From Ectobacillus sp042610425 (GTDB taxonomy: Bacteria > Bacillota > Bacilli > Bacillales > Bacillaceae_G), in the NCBI RefSeq assembly GCF_042610425.1, contig NZ_JBGJZM010000005.1, forward strand, positions 1 to 64,000: DNA of 64,000 nt, in the 5' to 3' direction. The position numbers and the translations under genes were made by a program. Below are positions 1 through 8,367 of this stretch, piece after piece; within the stretch, counting starts at the first letter, position 1, and every line of letters starts with the position of its first letter. The notes below the pieces were generated by a model. That model was not told the origin of the DNA. It saw only the letters and a program-made list of their open reading frames with translations, and made no database searches.

Positions 1-34
1 TCATCCTGAGCCAGGATCAAACTCTCCATAAAAG
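1..34 (-). rRNA. rrs: 16S rRNA, 5' end only
   Basis: The reverse complement begins GGAGAGTTTGATCCTGGCTC, the universal 5' end of bacterial 16S rRNA; the rest lies outside the window. The 68 bases between it and tRNA-Gly contain CTTTGAAAACTAAACAA, a motif typical of Bacillus rRNA spacers and leaders, so the tRNA genes and the rRNA are probably one precursor transcript. The exact mature 5' end is estimated. Confidence 0.93.
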
Positions 35-102
35 TTAAAGTTTGTCTAAGCTTTAAAAAATAAAACTGACGTTTCATGTTTTGTTTAGTTTTCAAAGAAC
101 TA

Positions 103-173
103 AGCGGGTGATGGGAATCGAACCCACGCTATCAGCTTGGAAGGCTGGAGTTCTACCATTAAACTACACCCGC
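103..173 (-). tRNA. tRNA-Gly (anticodon UCC)
   Basis: Full cloverleaf with 7-bp acceptor GCGGGTG/CACCCGC, loop CTTCCAA giving anticodon TCC and T-loop GTTCGATTC. No CCA is encoded at the 3' end. It is the last tRNA before the 16S gene. Confidence 0.95.
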
Positions 174-177
174 ATGG

Positions 178-251
178 TCGGGAAGACAGGATTCGAACCT
201 GCGACCACCTGGTCCCAAACCAGGTGCTCTACCAAGCTGAGCTACTTCCCG
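178..251 (-). tRNA. tRNA-Pro (anticodon UGG)
   Basis: Acceptor CGGGAAG/CTTCCCG, anticodon loop TTTGGGA, discriminator A, and an encoded CCA at 175-177. Confidence 0.96.
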
Positions 252-258
252 TTTATGG

Positions 259-332
259 TGCGCCCAGGAGAATTCGAATCTCCAACCTTTTGATTCGTAG
301 TCAAATACTCTATCCAGTTGAGCTATGGGCGC
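259..332 (-). tRNA. tRNA-Arg (anticodon ACG)
   Basis: Acceptor GCGCCCA/TGGGCGC, anticodon loop CTACGAA, discriminator A, CCA encoded at 256-258. The ACG anticodon is normally edited to ICG. A promoter-like pair lies just upstream at 360-388. Confidence 0.96.
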
Positions 333-359
333 ATATTTTATTAATGAAGCGACTCAAAT

Positions 360-388
360 ATAGTAACATGTTTGAAATAAAAAAGCAA
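360..388 (-). promoter_or_regulatory. Putative promoter in front of tRNA-Arg-Pro-Gly-16S
   Basis: On the minus strand TTGCTT (383-388) and TACTAT (360-365) are separated by exactly 17 bases. The pair sits in the 70-base gap between tRNA-Leu(GAG) and tRNA-Arg, where a separate rrn promoter would be expected. Confidence 0.5.
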
Positions 389-404
389 GTGTTTTTTACT
401 TCAA

Positions 405-489
<85 letters not shown>

Positions 490-501
490 ATGGGAAAATG
501 G

Positions 502-582
502 TGCGGGTGAAGGGACTCGAACCCCCACGCCAAAGGCGCCAGATCCTAAGTCTGGTGCGTCTGCCAATTCCGCCACACCCGC
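502..582 (-). tRNA. tRNA-Leu (anticodon UAG)
   Basis: 81 bases, acceptor GCGGGTG/CACCCGC, anticodon loop CTTAGGA, extra variable stem, CCA encoded at 499-501. Confidence 0.95.
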
Positions 583-591
583 GTATAAATG

Positions 592-663
592 TGAGCCATG
601 AAGGACTTGAACCTTCGACCCTCTGATTAAAAGTCAGATGCTCTACCACTGAGCTAATGGCTC
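592..663 (-). tRNA. tRNA-Lys (anticodon UUU)
   Basis: Acceptor GAGCCAT/ATGGCTC, anticodon loop CTTTTAA, discriminator A. The following CAT means CCA is not encoded. Confidence 0.95.
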
Positions 664-670
664 ATATTGG

Positions 671-742
671 CTGGGCTAGCTGGATTCGAACCAACGCATG
701 ACGGAGTCAAAGTCCGTTGCCTTACCGCTTGGCTATAGCCCA
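671..742 (-). tRNA. tRNA-Gln (anticodon UUG)
   Basis: Acceptor TGGGCTA/TAGCCCA, anticodon loop CTTTGAC, discriminator G, CCA encoded at 668-670. First tRNA after a 100-base gap containing a promoter-like pair. Confidence 0.95.
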
Positions 743-789
743 ATAATTCGATAAAAGATAAAACATTTACGTTTAAAGCAACAAAATTT

Positions 790-818
790 AATTTATCATA
801 AACCGAAATGAAAAACAA
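790..818 (-). promoter_or_regulatory. Putative internal tRNA promoter
   Basis: Minus-strand TTGTTT (813-818), 17 bases, then TAAATT (790-795). It lies in the gap between tRNA-Val and tRNA-Gln and would drive Gln-Lys-Leu-Leu. Confidence 0.4.
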
Positions 819-844
819 GTGCTAATTAATCTAAATAACAATGG

Positions 845-917
845 TGGAGGATGACGGGATCGAACCGCCGACCCTCTGCTTGTAAGGCAGATGCTCTCCC
901 AGCTGAGCTAATCCTCC
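845..917 (-). tRNA. tRNA-Val (anticodon UAC)
   Basis: Acceptor GGAGGAT/ATCCTCC, anticodon loop CTTACAA, discriminator A, CCA encoded at 842-844. Confidence 0.96.
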
Positions 918-930
918 ATATTTAAATTAA

Positions 931-1002
931 TGACCCGTACGGGAATCGAACCCGTGATACCGCCGTGAAAGGGCGGTGTCTTAACCGCTTGACCAACGGG
1001 CC
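931..1002 (-). tRNA. tRNA-Glu (anticodon UUC)
   Basis: Acceptor GGCCCGT/ACGGGTC with one G-U pair, anticodon loop CTTTCAC, discriminator A, no encoded CCA. Confidence 0.95.
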
Positions 1003-1006
1003 ATGG

Positions 1007-1094
1007 CAGAGAAGAAGGGATTCGAACCCTCGCACCAGTTTCCCGATCTACTCCCTTAGCAGGGGAGCCCCTTGAGCCACTTGGGTACTTCTCT
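1007..1094 (-). tRNA. tRNA-Ser (anticodon GCU)
   Basis: 88 bases with a long variable arm, acceptor AGAGAAG/CTTCTCT, anticodon loop CTGCTAA, discriminator G, CCA at 1004-1006. Confidence 0.95.
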
Positions 1095-1100
1095 ATATGG

Positions 1101-1172
1101 CTCCGCAAGTAGGATTCGAACCTACGACCTATCGGTTAACAGCCGATTGCTCTACCGCTGAGCTATTGCGGA
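1101..1172 (-). tRNA. tRNA-Asn (anticodon GUU)
   Basis: Acceptor TCCGCAA/TTGCGGA, anticodon loop CTGTTAA, discriminator G, CCA encoded at 1098-1100. First gene of the array. Confidence 0.96.
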
Positions 1173-1216
1173 ATAATATAACACGCATAATACGTATTAG
1201 AAATAAGACTCATTAT

Positions 1217-1245
1217 ATTCTACAAAACCTTCTACTGTAAGTCAA
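1217..1245 (-). promoter_or_regulatory. tRNA array promoter
   Basis: Minus-strand TTGACT (1240-1245), 17-base spacer, TAGAAT (1217-1222), about 45 bases upstream of tRNA-Asn. A good sigma-A match in the expected place. Confidence 0.7.
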
Positions 1246-1330
1246 GACCAAGGACATAATTATATTAGCTTGGTTGCTTGGACACGTTTATAATATACTG
1301 AATATTTCCCTTTTCTGTCAAGATAATTTT

Positions 1331-1783
1331 TTATACGCTTTCAAGCTCTCCATTGCACTTTCCGCATACATAACGCGTTAGATTCATTCGTCTCTTCCGA
1401 ACATATCGACAGCCACAACGCATACATTTATATTCATATACAGTCGATACTGTTTTTCTATGAACAGAAGGAATACTTTTACAATAGCGAGGAGCGTTCA
1501 CTTGCTGAAGTAAATTTCGGAAGTCAGCATCTCGGTGACGATACCCTTTCCCCTCTAAATGTAAGTGATAATGACACAATTCGTGCTTGATAACCTCAAT
1601 TAATTCTTCCTTTCCAAAGGTTTGATAATAATTCCAGTTTAACTCAATATTATGATTACGGAGCAGGTACCTACCTCCCGTGGTACGCAGTCGTTTGTTA
1701 AACAAAGCCCGATGACCAAATACCTTAAAAAAATATTGCAAAGAAATGCTCTCCACCAGCTGCTGCAGCTCGAAATCCTGCAT
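1331..1783 (-). CDS. ydcK: SprT-like zinc metalloprotease
   Basis: 150-aa SprT-family protein. The metalloprotease motif HELCH is at about residues 67-71, followed by further histidines. A C-terminal zinc ribbon has two C-x2-C pairs near residues 118 and 138. The start is the ATG at 1783 because AAGGGAGAG lies 8 bases upstream; the longer frame to 1870 has no such site. Members of the family act on DNA-protein crosslinks or stress substrates, but the substrate of the Bacillus protein is not known to me. Its place between cmpA and the tRNA array matches B. subtilis ydcK. Confidence 0.88.
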   Translation of the reverse strand: MQDFELQQLVESISLQYFFKVFGHRALFNKRLRTTGGRYLLRNHNIELNWNYYQTFGKEELIEVIKHELCHYHLHLEGKGYRHRDADFRNLLQQVNAPRYCKSIPSVHRKTVSTVYEYKCMRCGCRYVRKRRMNLTRYVCGKCNGELESV

Positions 1784-1883
1784 ATCAAATCTCTCCCTTA
1801 AAAGAAATACACTCTTAACATGTCCACCGCATACAATAAAGAAAAGCGGAATCGGCTCGTTCAGCTCCAAAGGTTAGAAGTTC

Positions 1884-1920
1884 TCCCACCATAAAGGCGC
1901 TTTTTGCCTTTATGGTGGGA
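1884..1920. terminator. Perfect 15-bp hairpin between sprT-like gene and cmpA
   Basis: TCCCACCATAAAGGC and its exact complement flank a 7-base loop (GCTTTTT). On the plus strand it is followed by AGTTTTCC. It could stop plus-strand antisense transcription, or minus-strand read-through from tex. Its orientation is uncertain. Confidence 0.5.
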
Positions 1921-1983
1921 AGTTTTCCAGTCAGAAGGAGCCAATTGCCATCAAACTCTTATAATCAAAAAGGAGGGACGATT

Positions 1984-2094
1984 ATGCCTTCATGGCTTCA
2001 AAGTCAAATGCGCCGCGCCTATTTTGAAAAAAATCGATATCGAATCAAGTTATTAAATGAATGTTGGTTCTTTTATAGAAAAATACAAGAGTAG
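1984..2094 (+). CDS. cmpA: Cortex morphogenetic protein CmpA
   Basis: 36-aa protein beginning MPSWLQSQMRRAYFEKN and ending in FYRK-type residues. It closely resembles B. subtilis CmpA (37 aa), a mother-cell sporulation protein that works with the ClpXP protease to remove defective SpoIVA and so restrains cortex assembly. The start follows AAAGGAGGGACGATT. It is the only plus-strand gene in this block, and its 3' end nearly meets the 3' end of tex (2119), as in other Bacillus. The identification rests on length, sequence pattern and synteny. Confidence 0.9.
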   Translation: MPSWLQSQMRRAYFEKNRYRIKLLNECWFFYRKIQE

Positions 2095-2118
2095 CAAACA
2101 AATGATAGATTCCATCTT

Positions 2119-4314
2119 CTAGTTTGCTTTCATTTCCTTTGAATCTAGAGGTAACATCGATAATGCAATTCTTGCCTTTTGAACATCCACACTGTCAATC
2201 CATACTTTCACAATCTGTCCTACCGAAACAATATCAAGCGGATGCTTCACATACTGATTGCTTAACTTCGATATATGAACAAGTCCATCCTGCTTCACAC
2301 CGATGTCCACAAAAGCGCCGAAGTCAACAACATTTCGCACCGTACCTTCTAACTCCATCCCACGTTTCAAATCTTCCAAATGAAGAATATCCTTTTTCAA
2401 AATAGGCTTTGCAAGTTCATCACGTAAATCGCGTTCTGGACGTATGAGTGCATCTACAATATCGATAAGCGTTGGCTCACCAATTCCCGTATCATGCGAA
2501 AGTTCATGTATATTGATAGCTTCTAGCGTAGCTCTCAAATGATCCGAACCTAAATCCTGCGTTGATAAGGAAAGCTGTTGCAAAAGCTTTTTAACATCAT
2601 CATAGCGTTCAGGATGTATACTAGTACGATCTAATGGATTTTTTCCCTCTAACACCCGTAAGAACCCAATACATTGCTCATAGGTTTTCGCTCCAAGTCT
2701 TGGAATCTTCTTCAATTCTGTGCGACTTGTAAATTTACCAGCTTCCTCTCTTTGCTTCACAATATTTTTCGCAACTGCTTTTGATAAACCAGATACATAC
2801 TGCAACAAGGAAGAAGATGCCGTATTCACATTAACACCCACTTGGTTTACGGCCGTTTCAACTACAAATGTAAGACTTTCATTTAATTCCTTTTGTGACA
2901 CATCATGCTGATACTGCCCTACACCAACAGACTTAGGATCTATTTTCACTAATTCAGCTAATGGATCTTGTAATCTCCGCGCAATCGATATCGCACTTCG
3001 TTCCTCCACATGAAAATCCGGAAATTCTTCACGTGCAAGATCTGATGCTGAATACACGCTTGCCCCTGCTTCATTTACGAGAATATAAAATATATCCCGG
3101 TCTACTCCCTTTAGCATGTCCACTACAAACTGCTCTGTTTCCCTAGAGGCCGTTCCATTGCCAATCGCAATTACTTCAATAGCGTATCGCTGTAAGATAG
3201 CTAGGAATTTTTTCTTGGATTCCTCAGGCTTTGCTTTTGGTGGATGGGGATAGATTACATCAATATAAAGTGTTTTGCCTGTATCATCCACTACAGCTAA
3301 TTTACACCCTGTTCGGTATGCAGGATCTACCCCAAGAACCATTTTTCCTTTCATAGGTGGCTGCAAGAGCAAGTTCCGTAGATTTTCAGAAAAAATATGA
3401 ATCGCTTGCTTTTCTGCCACATCAGTTAATTCCTTGCGAATTTCCCGTTCAATTGATGGCTGTATGAGTCGTTTATAACTATCCTCAATGGCCTCCTTAA
3501 TAAACGGAGCAACGGAGGAGACAGTATTACAAAGAATGCTTTTCTGTAAATAATAGATGATTTCTTCAATAGACATAACAATAGAGATTTTGAGGATATC
3601 TTCCTTTTCTCCTCGGTTCATTGCCAGTACGCGGTGAGGTACAATTTTACTAATTGATTCCGTGTAATCATAGTACATTTCATACACATTTTTTTCATCT
3701 TTTTCTTTCCCCTTTACAGAAGAAACAATAGCCCCCTTTTGAAAGGTTGTGTGACGAATCCACTTACGGTACACTGCTTCATCCGCAATTTGCTCTGCAA
3801 GAATATCCTTTGCTCCTTGCAGTGCTTCCTCCTGTGTGGCGACTTCCTTTTCTTCATTGACGAATTCCATTGCTTTTTGCATGGCATTTCCGTGAGAAGG
3901 AAGCGTGAGTAACCACTGTGCGAGCGGCTCTAAACCTTTTTCCTTTGCAATTGCCGCTTTCGTTCTTCTCTTTTCCTTAAACGGTCTATATAGATCCTCT
4001 ACTTCTTGTAATTTCGTAGCATGATGTAACTTTTGCTGTAGCTCCTCTGTTAGCTTCCCTTTTTCTTCAATTAATCGCAGCACTTCTTCCTTTCTCGCTT
4101 GAAGATTTACTGCATATTGCCATTTTTCTAATACCGAACGAATTTGTACTTCATCAAGGGAACCCGTCATTTCCTTTCGGTACCGTGCTATAAAGGGCAA
4201 TGTATTCCCCTCTTCTGTTAGTTGAATTACATTATGTATATGTTTTTTAGGAATACCAAGTTCAGTTGCAATCGCTTGAACAATCGTTTGTTGTTTAGCT
4301 TCCATTAGATTCAT
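2119..4314 (-). CDS. tex: Tex family RNA-binding protein
   Basis: About 731 aa, full length for Tex (B. subtilis YdcI). It has the N-terminal helical Tex region, a YqgF-like RNase H fold (VLGVDPAYRTGCK near residue 328), helix-hairpin-helix repeats (SGLSKAVAKNIV, IPRLGAKTYEQ) and a C-terminal S1 domain (GTVRNVVDFGAFVDIG). Tex proteins bind nucleic acid and associate with transcription and mRNA turnover. The second in-frame ATG (4314) is chosen because AAGGAGG is only correctly spaced for that codon; the first ATG touches the ribosome binding site. Confidence 0.93.
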   Translation of the reverse strand: MNLMEAKQQTIVQAIATELGIPKKHIHNVIQLTEEGNTLPFIARYRKEMTGSLDEVQIRSVLEKWQYAVNLQARKEEVLRLIEEKGKLTEELQQKLHHATKLQEVEDLYRPFKEKRRTKAAIAKEKGLEPLAQWLLTLPSHGNAMQKAMEFVNEEKEVATQEEALQGAKDILAEQIADEAVYRKWIRHTTFQKGAIVSSVKGKEKDEKNVYEMYYDYTESISKIVPHRVLAMNRGEKEDILKISIVMSIEEIIYYLQKSILCNTVSSVAPFIKEAIEDSYKRLIQPSIEREIRKELTDVAEKQAIHIFSENLRNLLLQPPMKGKMVLGVDPAYRTGCKLAVVDDTGKTLYIDVIYPHPPKAKPEESKKKFLAILQRYAIEVIAIGNGTASRETEQFVVDMLKGVDRDIFYILVNEAGASVYSASDLAREEFPDFHVEERSAISIARRLQDPLAELVKIDPKSVGVGQYQHDVSQKELNESLTFVVETAVNQVGVNVNTASSSLLQYVSGLSKAVAKNIVKQREEAGKFTSRTELKKIPRLGAKTYEQCIGFLRVLEGKNPLDRTSIHPERYDDVKKLLQQLSLSTQDLGSDHLRATLEAINIHELSHDTGIGEPTLIDIVDALIRPERDLRDELAKPILKKDILHLEDLKRGMELEGTVRNVVDFGAFVDIGVKQDGLVHISKLSNQYVKHPLDIVSVGQIVKVWIDSVDVQKARIALSMLPLDSKEMKAN

Positions 4315-4344
4315 TCTCATCCTCCTTTGGTATGTTGCCTACTT

Positions 4345-4376
4345 TAAAAAAAGTTGCCCTCAATTGAGAGCAACTT
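4345..4376 (-). terminator. Rho-independent terminator after ndoA
   Basis: Minus-strand stem AAGTTGCTCTC/GAGGGCAACTT with AATT loop followed by seven T. It closes the toxin-antitoxin operon just upstream of tex. Confidence 0.9.
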
Positions 4377-4385
4377 CATGAATAA

Positions 4386-4736
4386 TCAAAAATCTATAAG
4401 TCCCAAGCTAATTTGCAGCGCTTCATCTACTCGACTCATCATACCCTCATCTAAATGAGTGATTTTATCCGTAAGCCGTTGTTTATCGATTGTTCGAATT
4501 TGCTCTAACAGAATGACGGAATCCCGTTCAAATCCGTAGCGCTTCGCATCGATTTCCACATGCGTGGGAAGTTTCGCTTTTTGAATCTGAGCTGTGATTG
4601 CAGCTACAATCACAGTAGGACTAAATCGGTTCCCAATATCGTTTTGAATAACGAGAACAGGACGCACTCCGCCTTGTTCAGAACCAACAACCGGAGAAAG
4701 ATCTGCAAAATATACGTCACCGCGTTTTACAATCAA
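4386..4736 (-). CDS. ndoA: mRNA interferase EndoA/MazF toxin
   Basis: 116 aa, identical in length to B. subtilis NdoA (116 aa). It has the MazF/PemK signature: MIVKRGDVYFADLSPVVGSE at the N-terminus and RPVLVIQND after it. NdoA cleaves mRNA at UACAU sites and is held inactive by the antitoxin encoded immediately upstream (4-base gap). The pair is ancestral in Bacillus and sits at its conserved place between alr and tex, so it is not a mobile module here. Confidence 0.95.
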   Translation of the reverse strand: MIVKRGDVYFADLSPVVGSEQGGVRPVLVIQNDIGNRFSPTVIVAAITAQIQKAKLPTHVEIDAKRYGFERDSVILLEQIRTIDKQRLTDKITHLDEGMMSRVDEALQISLGLIDF

Positions 4737-4740
4737 AGGA

Positions 4741-5028
4741 TTACCCCCCGCTAACTAAGCGTTCTACCGTATGAGCTGCTTCATACTCCGCTAGAAAGGA
4801 TTCAGAGGCAATATTAAGATTAATTTCTCCCATTTCAATATATCCACGTCTCATTGATTCATGTTGATAACGCTTCTTTGTCTTGTGTTTTCGCAAAAAC
4901 ATTTTAGTTGCTTCACAAATCAATTCGTTTCGGTTGCATTTTTCCTGTTTCCCGATTCCATCCAGCTCTGATAAGATTTGTTTGGGCAGACGAATAACTA
5001 TTTCTGTCGTCACACTCGATTCCGACAC
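4741..5028 (-). CDS. ndoAI: Antitoxin EndoAI (ribbon-helix-helix)
   Basis: 95 aa. The N-terminal ribbon-helix-helix (EIVIRLPKQILSELDGI, then NRNELICEATKMFL) should bind its own operator as a dimer. The C-terminal half neutralises EndoA. The start codon is GTG at 5028, supported by GGAGGT nine bases upstream. Co-transcribed with ndoA. Confidence 0.93.
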   Translation of the reverse strand: MSESSVTTEIVIRLPKQILSELDGIGKQEKCNRNELICEATKMFLRKHKTKKRYQHESMRRGYIEMGEINLNIASESFLAEYEAAHTVERLVSGG

Positions 5029-5226
5029 GAAGATACACCTCCAACATCAACTACACACACCAAATTATATATATATTGACACTTGTTTTTATCATACCAT
5101 TGTATGGTGCAAGTTGCAAAGACTTCCTAGCTTCTTGTTTAGGGTTACCCATCAGCAAATAAATCATTCATTCCCTGACTTCTATCCCTCTTTTTTATCT
5201 GCACCTAGGAATAATGCCTCTTTTTC

Positions 5227-6396
5227 TTACCGCTGCACTAGTAGATTTTCAATTTCTACAATTTGGCCATTTTTTCGAAATACACGAGGAACACGGAAAT
5301 TTATCATACAAGTAACTTCATAGTTAATAGTTCCTAAATATGCTGCCACATCATTTGCACTAACTGTTTCGCTTCCTTGTTTTCCAATTAGTATAACATG
5401 TGTTCCAACAGGTAATGGATGCGGAAGTCGAATCATCAATTGATCCATACAAATACGACCTACAATTGGCGCTTTTACTCCATCCACCAGGACTTCAAAA
5501 CCTTGAAGCTTTCGTATCCATCCATCAGCATATCCAATAGGAACAGTTGCAATCCATTCCTTGCCTTGTGCGGTATACGTTGCCCCATAGCTTACACATT
5601 CCCCTCTCTCAATTTGCTTTACATGAACGATTTTACTATGAAGAGAGAAAGCTTCTTTCAGATCGTAAGGAAGAAGTGGACTCATTTCAGGAGATGGGGT
5701 AAGACCATACATAATAATACCAATGCGAGCAGCATTGAATAAGCAATCAGCAAATCGTAGACTGGTAGCACTATTTGCGCAATGAATTAATGCAGGTCGC
5801 CCATGCATTTCTTCAAGCCACTGTATTTGCTCTTTAAATGTAGCATATTGTTTTTCAAAGTAGGTTGTGTCTAATTCATCCGCTGTAGCAAAATGAGTAA
5901 AGGCCCCCTCTATTTCAAAAGCAGGTATGTCATTTAATTCAGTAAGACAAGCTATTAATTCAGATTTTTGGCGTATTCCAATCCGTCCCATACCACTATC
6001 AAATGTAACATGCAGATGCAACGGTTGACTTTCATTCCATACTTTCTTCGCTTGATTCAACCATTCGGAATTAAAAACTGGCAACGCAATATTATTTGCA
6101 GCTGCTATATTGACATCTTGTGGGCGCACAGCCCCTAACACTAATATCGGCACAGTTATACCGGCTGCTCTCATCGCTAACGCCTCGTCCAGAAATGCGA
6201 CCGCTAAACGATTAGCTCCTGCTTCTAATGCTGTTCTAGCAACAGCTGCTGCTCCGTGACCATATGCATTCGCCTTCACAACTGCAAATAGCTCTACATC
6301 TTCCGGAATAGTCTCTCTTGCATGTCTGACATTTTCGTGAATGGCATCTAAATCCACTTCTACCCATGTATCCCGGTAAAACGACGACACTTTCAT
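5227..6396 (-). CDS. alr: Alanine racemase
   Basis: 389-aa PLP enzyme that makes D-alanine for peptidoglycan. Lys41 in VVKANAYGHG is the PLP lysine and Tyr270 in ECVSYGATY is the second catalytic base. The C-terminal beta domain carries VPIGYADG and VGRICMDQ. The start at 6396 is chosen because the family begins near FYRDTWVEVDL and AAGGGAAGTG precedes this ATG; an 18-residue longer frame lacks both. The substrate product is used by ddl and murF in the same region. Confidence 0.95.
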   Translation of the reverse strand: MKVSSFYRDTWVEVDLDAIHENVRHARETIPEDVELFAVVKANAYGHGAAAVARTALEAGANRLAVAFLDEALAMRAAGITVPILVLGAVRPQDVNIAAANNIALPVFNSEWLNQAKKVWNESQPLHLHVTFDSGMGRIGIRQKSELIACLTELNDIPAFEIEGAFTHFATADELDTTYFEKQYATFKEQIQWLEEMHGRPALIHCANSATSLRFADCLFNAARIGIIMYGLTPSPEMSPLLPYDLKEAFSLHSKIVHVKQIERGECVSYGATYTAQGKEWIATVPIGYADGWIRKLQGFEVLVDGVKAPIVGRICMDQLMIRLPHPLPVGTHVILIGKQGSETVSANDVAAYLGTINYEVTCMINFRVPRVFRKNGQIVEIENLLVQR

Positions 6397-6529
6397 TAAA
6401 AAAACACTTCCCTTATACGTTATGCAATGCTTATTCTTATATATTCTCAATTTTTAATAAAGTCTATCCTAGATTATTGTCTCATGGCAAGGAAATGTCA
6501 ACGGTATTCAACAAAAACTAAACTGCTTA

Positions 6530-6564
6530 ACAAAGAAACATGACGAGACCACGCTCGTCATGTT
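6530..6564 (-). terminator. Terminator after ydcC
   Basis: 11-bp perfect stem AACATGACGAG/CTCGTCATGTT with a 6-base loop, followed on the minus strand by TTTCTTTG. Confidence 0.75.
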
Positions 6565-6569
6565 GATGG

Positions 6570-7580
6570 TTACTTCGAGGACTTTTGATACACTGACCGA
6601 GCCACCGCAAGAATTTCATCTTGCGATAATCCTTTTGCTACTAACATATAATCTACACCTTCATGCGACCAGGACACCGATTTATCCGTTAATGCTCCTA
6701 TTGTAAATCCTAAATCTACTGGTTCTCCGCTCACACCAATCGGCACACTCGTTTGTGATGCTTTCGCTTTTTCTTCTACCAATGTAAATGTTTTGTCGCC
6801 AGTACCATATGTTAAGATAATGCGTTTCCCGTTGCTTGATTGCAACTGCTTTTCATCATTTAGTTTCATGTCTTGTGGGAGAGCATTTGGATATAAAACA
6901 GAAAATGGTTGATCTTCTTTTCCATTCGTAGGTACTTCCATCTGTGCACCAGACATATTCTTCTTCATGTCAAAAGCACTCGCATCAAACTTCGCATCGA
7001 ATTTCACATTTGAAAAATCCACTTGAACAAGTGCGTTCTTATCATTGTCTAATAGTTTTACAGAAACAGGTGCTAAATCCTTTTTACTAAATGTAATTTC
7101 CTGCTTGGGCATCATATTTTGATTTTGATAATTGGTTTTTGTTTCAAAAATATAGTATTGGTCTGTACTCGTAAATGTCGCATCTTTATCTTTCACAATA
7201 TCGCGAACAAGTGACTCAAACAGATAGGATTGACTACTATTTTGTGGCCAATCGCTTTGAAAACGAAAGCTTTTATTTAAAGCAGGTGTCAATACAAATA
7301 CTCCATCATCATTTCGCAGGATAATTTGACTTTGGTCTTGCTTCGCATTCTTTAGGTTAACCCGATAATAAGTAGGCTTACTATGCCAAACATCAACTGT
7401 ATATTCTTGTGCATCTGCGCCCGTTTTAATCGACAGTTTCGCCTGTGCTTGATATCCTGACATCTTTTTCACTTTGGAATCTAAATCGGAAATGACAGTT
7501 TCCTTACTTTTTTGCCCACAGCCTGCTAAAGCGACTATTGCAAGCAATCCGATCATCACTGCAAATAGCAGTTTCTTCAT
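6570..7580 (-). CDS. ydcC: LolA-like outer-surface lipoprotein (YdcC)
   Basis: 336 aa. A lipoprotein signal peptide ends in the lipobox LAGC, so Cys20 should be lipidated. The mature part is a LolA/LolB-like half-barrel (YDVxW-type strands around YTVDVWHSKPTYYRV). B. subtilis YdcC at the same locus is a sporulation-linked lipoprotein of similar length, and the clostridial relative GerS acts in spore cortex processing. The function here is inferred by family and synteny only. Confidence 0.85.
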   Translation of the reverse strand: MKKLLFAVMIGLLAIVALAGCGQKSKETVISDLDSKVKKMSGYQAQAKLSIKTGADAQEYTVDVWHSKPTYYRVNLKNAKQDQSQIILRNDDGVFVLTPALNKSFRFQSDWPQNSSQSYLFESLVRDIVKDKDATFTSTDQYYIFETKTNYQNQNMMPKQEITFSKKDLAPVSVKLLDNDKNALVQVDFSNVKFDAKFDASAFDMKKNMSGAQMEVPTNGKEDQPFSVLYPNALPQDMKLNDEKQLQSSNGKRIILTYGTGDKTFTLVEEKAKASQTSVPIGVSGEPVDLGFTIGALTDKSVSWSHEGVDYMLVAKGLSQDEILAVARSVYQKSSK

Positions 7581-7659
7581 TCCTTCAGCCCCTTTGTCTC
7601 ATAAGATAAGTAGTTTCTAGCTACTCAAATATATGAGAAGACAAACAGGATTATGCAGA

Positions 7660-8013
7660 CTAGTCCATACCTTCTAGAATTACTTGTGCAACGGCATAGT
7701 CCTTGCTATGTGAAATAGAAATGTGAATCATATAGGGGTAAGAGGCATGTACAATCGGCTTTCCTCGTTCATCATTTATAATTTCGATATCCTGAAAGCC
7801 TACTTCTTTCCCAATCCCCGTACCTATTGCCTTGGAGAACGCCTCCTTTGCAGCAAATCGTCCTGCCACAAATTCAACTTTTCTCTTTCCAGCAAGAACA
7901 GAAGCAAGCTCACGCTCACGCTCAGTAAGTATCCGTTCTAAAAATTTAGGATGTTCTATTGATGTTGCTATTCTATAAAGTTCAGTAATGTCTATACCAA
8001 TTCCTACTATCAC
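7660..8013 (-). CDS. acpS: Holo-[acyl-carrier-protein] synthase
   Basis: 117 aa, typical AcpS length. It transfers 4'-phosphopantetheine from CoA to acyl carrier protein. It carries the metal-binding GIGIDITELYRI at the N-terminus and the second signature FAAKEAFSKAIGTG. The start is GTG at 8013 with AGGAGG eight bases upstream. It lies directly upstream of ydcC, as in B. subtilis. Confidence 0.95.
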   Translation of the reverse strand: MIVGIGIDITELYRIATSIEHPKFLERILTERERELASVLAGKRKVEFVAGRFAAKEAFSKAIGTGIGKEVGFQDIEIINDERGKPIVHASYPYMIHISISHSKDYAVAQVILEGMD

Positions 8014-8047
8014 CCTAGGGACCTCCTCTTCTGCAAATTCACTCTAA

Positions 8048-8098
8048 ATAAAACAAACCCGATATGAAAAAGAAGAACAACTCTTTTTACGTATCGGG
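8048..8098 (-). terminator. Terminator of the cshA transcript
   Basis: Long imperfect hairpin with arms CCCGATA...TATCGGG and AAAAAGA...TCTTTTT, followed on the minus strand by TTTGTTTTATTT. It separates cshA from acpS. The rest of 8099-8367 holds no gene I can support. Confidence 0.65.
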
Positions 8099-8367
8099 CT
8101 CATACTTATAATTGATTCTATATTGTTAAAAGGAAAAATGGTTGCCCTCTAAGCAGGCTTTTTGTTGTAAGGACTAGATGCACCCTATTTATATACGCGA
8201 GAAAAACAGCTATGATACCGAGCACAAGACAATAAACTCATACGATGTTTGTCTTTGTCATCGCGACTGCATTTCCAATCAATTACCCCATTTATAACGG
8301 ACGAGAAACATACACTGAAGCGAGTATCGCTATATATGAATAGGTATTACCAATAAAGAATCGAGAC

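Noticed and set aside
4386..5028. Mobile toxin-antitoxin module
   Set aside because: The ndoA/ndoAI pair is at its conserved ancestral position between alr and tex.
8245..8343. Short plus-strand frame starting MFVFVIATAFPINY
   Set aside because: Only 32 codons, no ribosome binding site, no recognisable product; the region is a leader/terminator interval.
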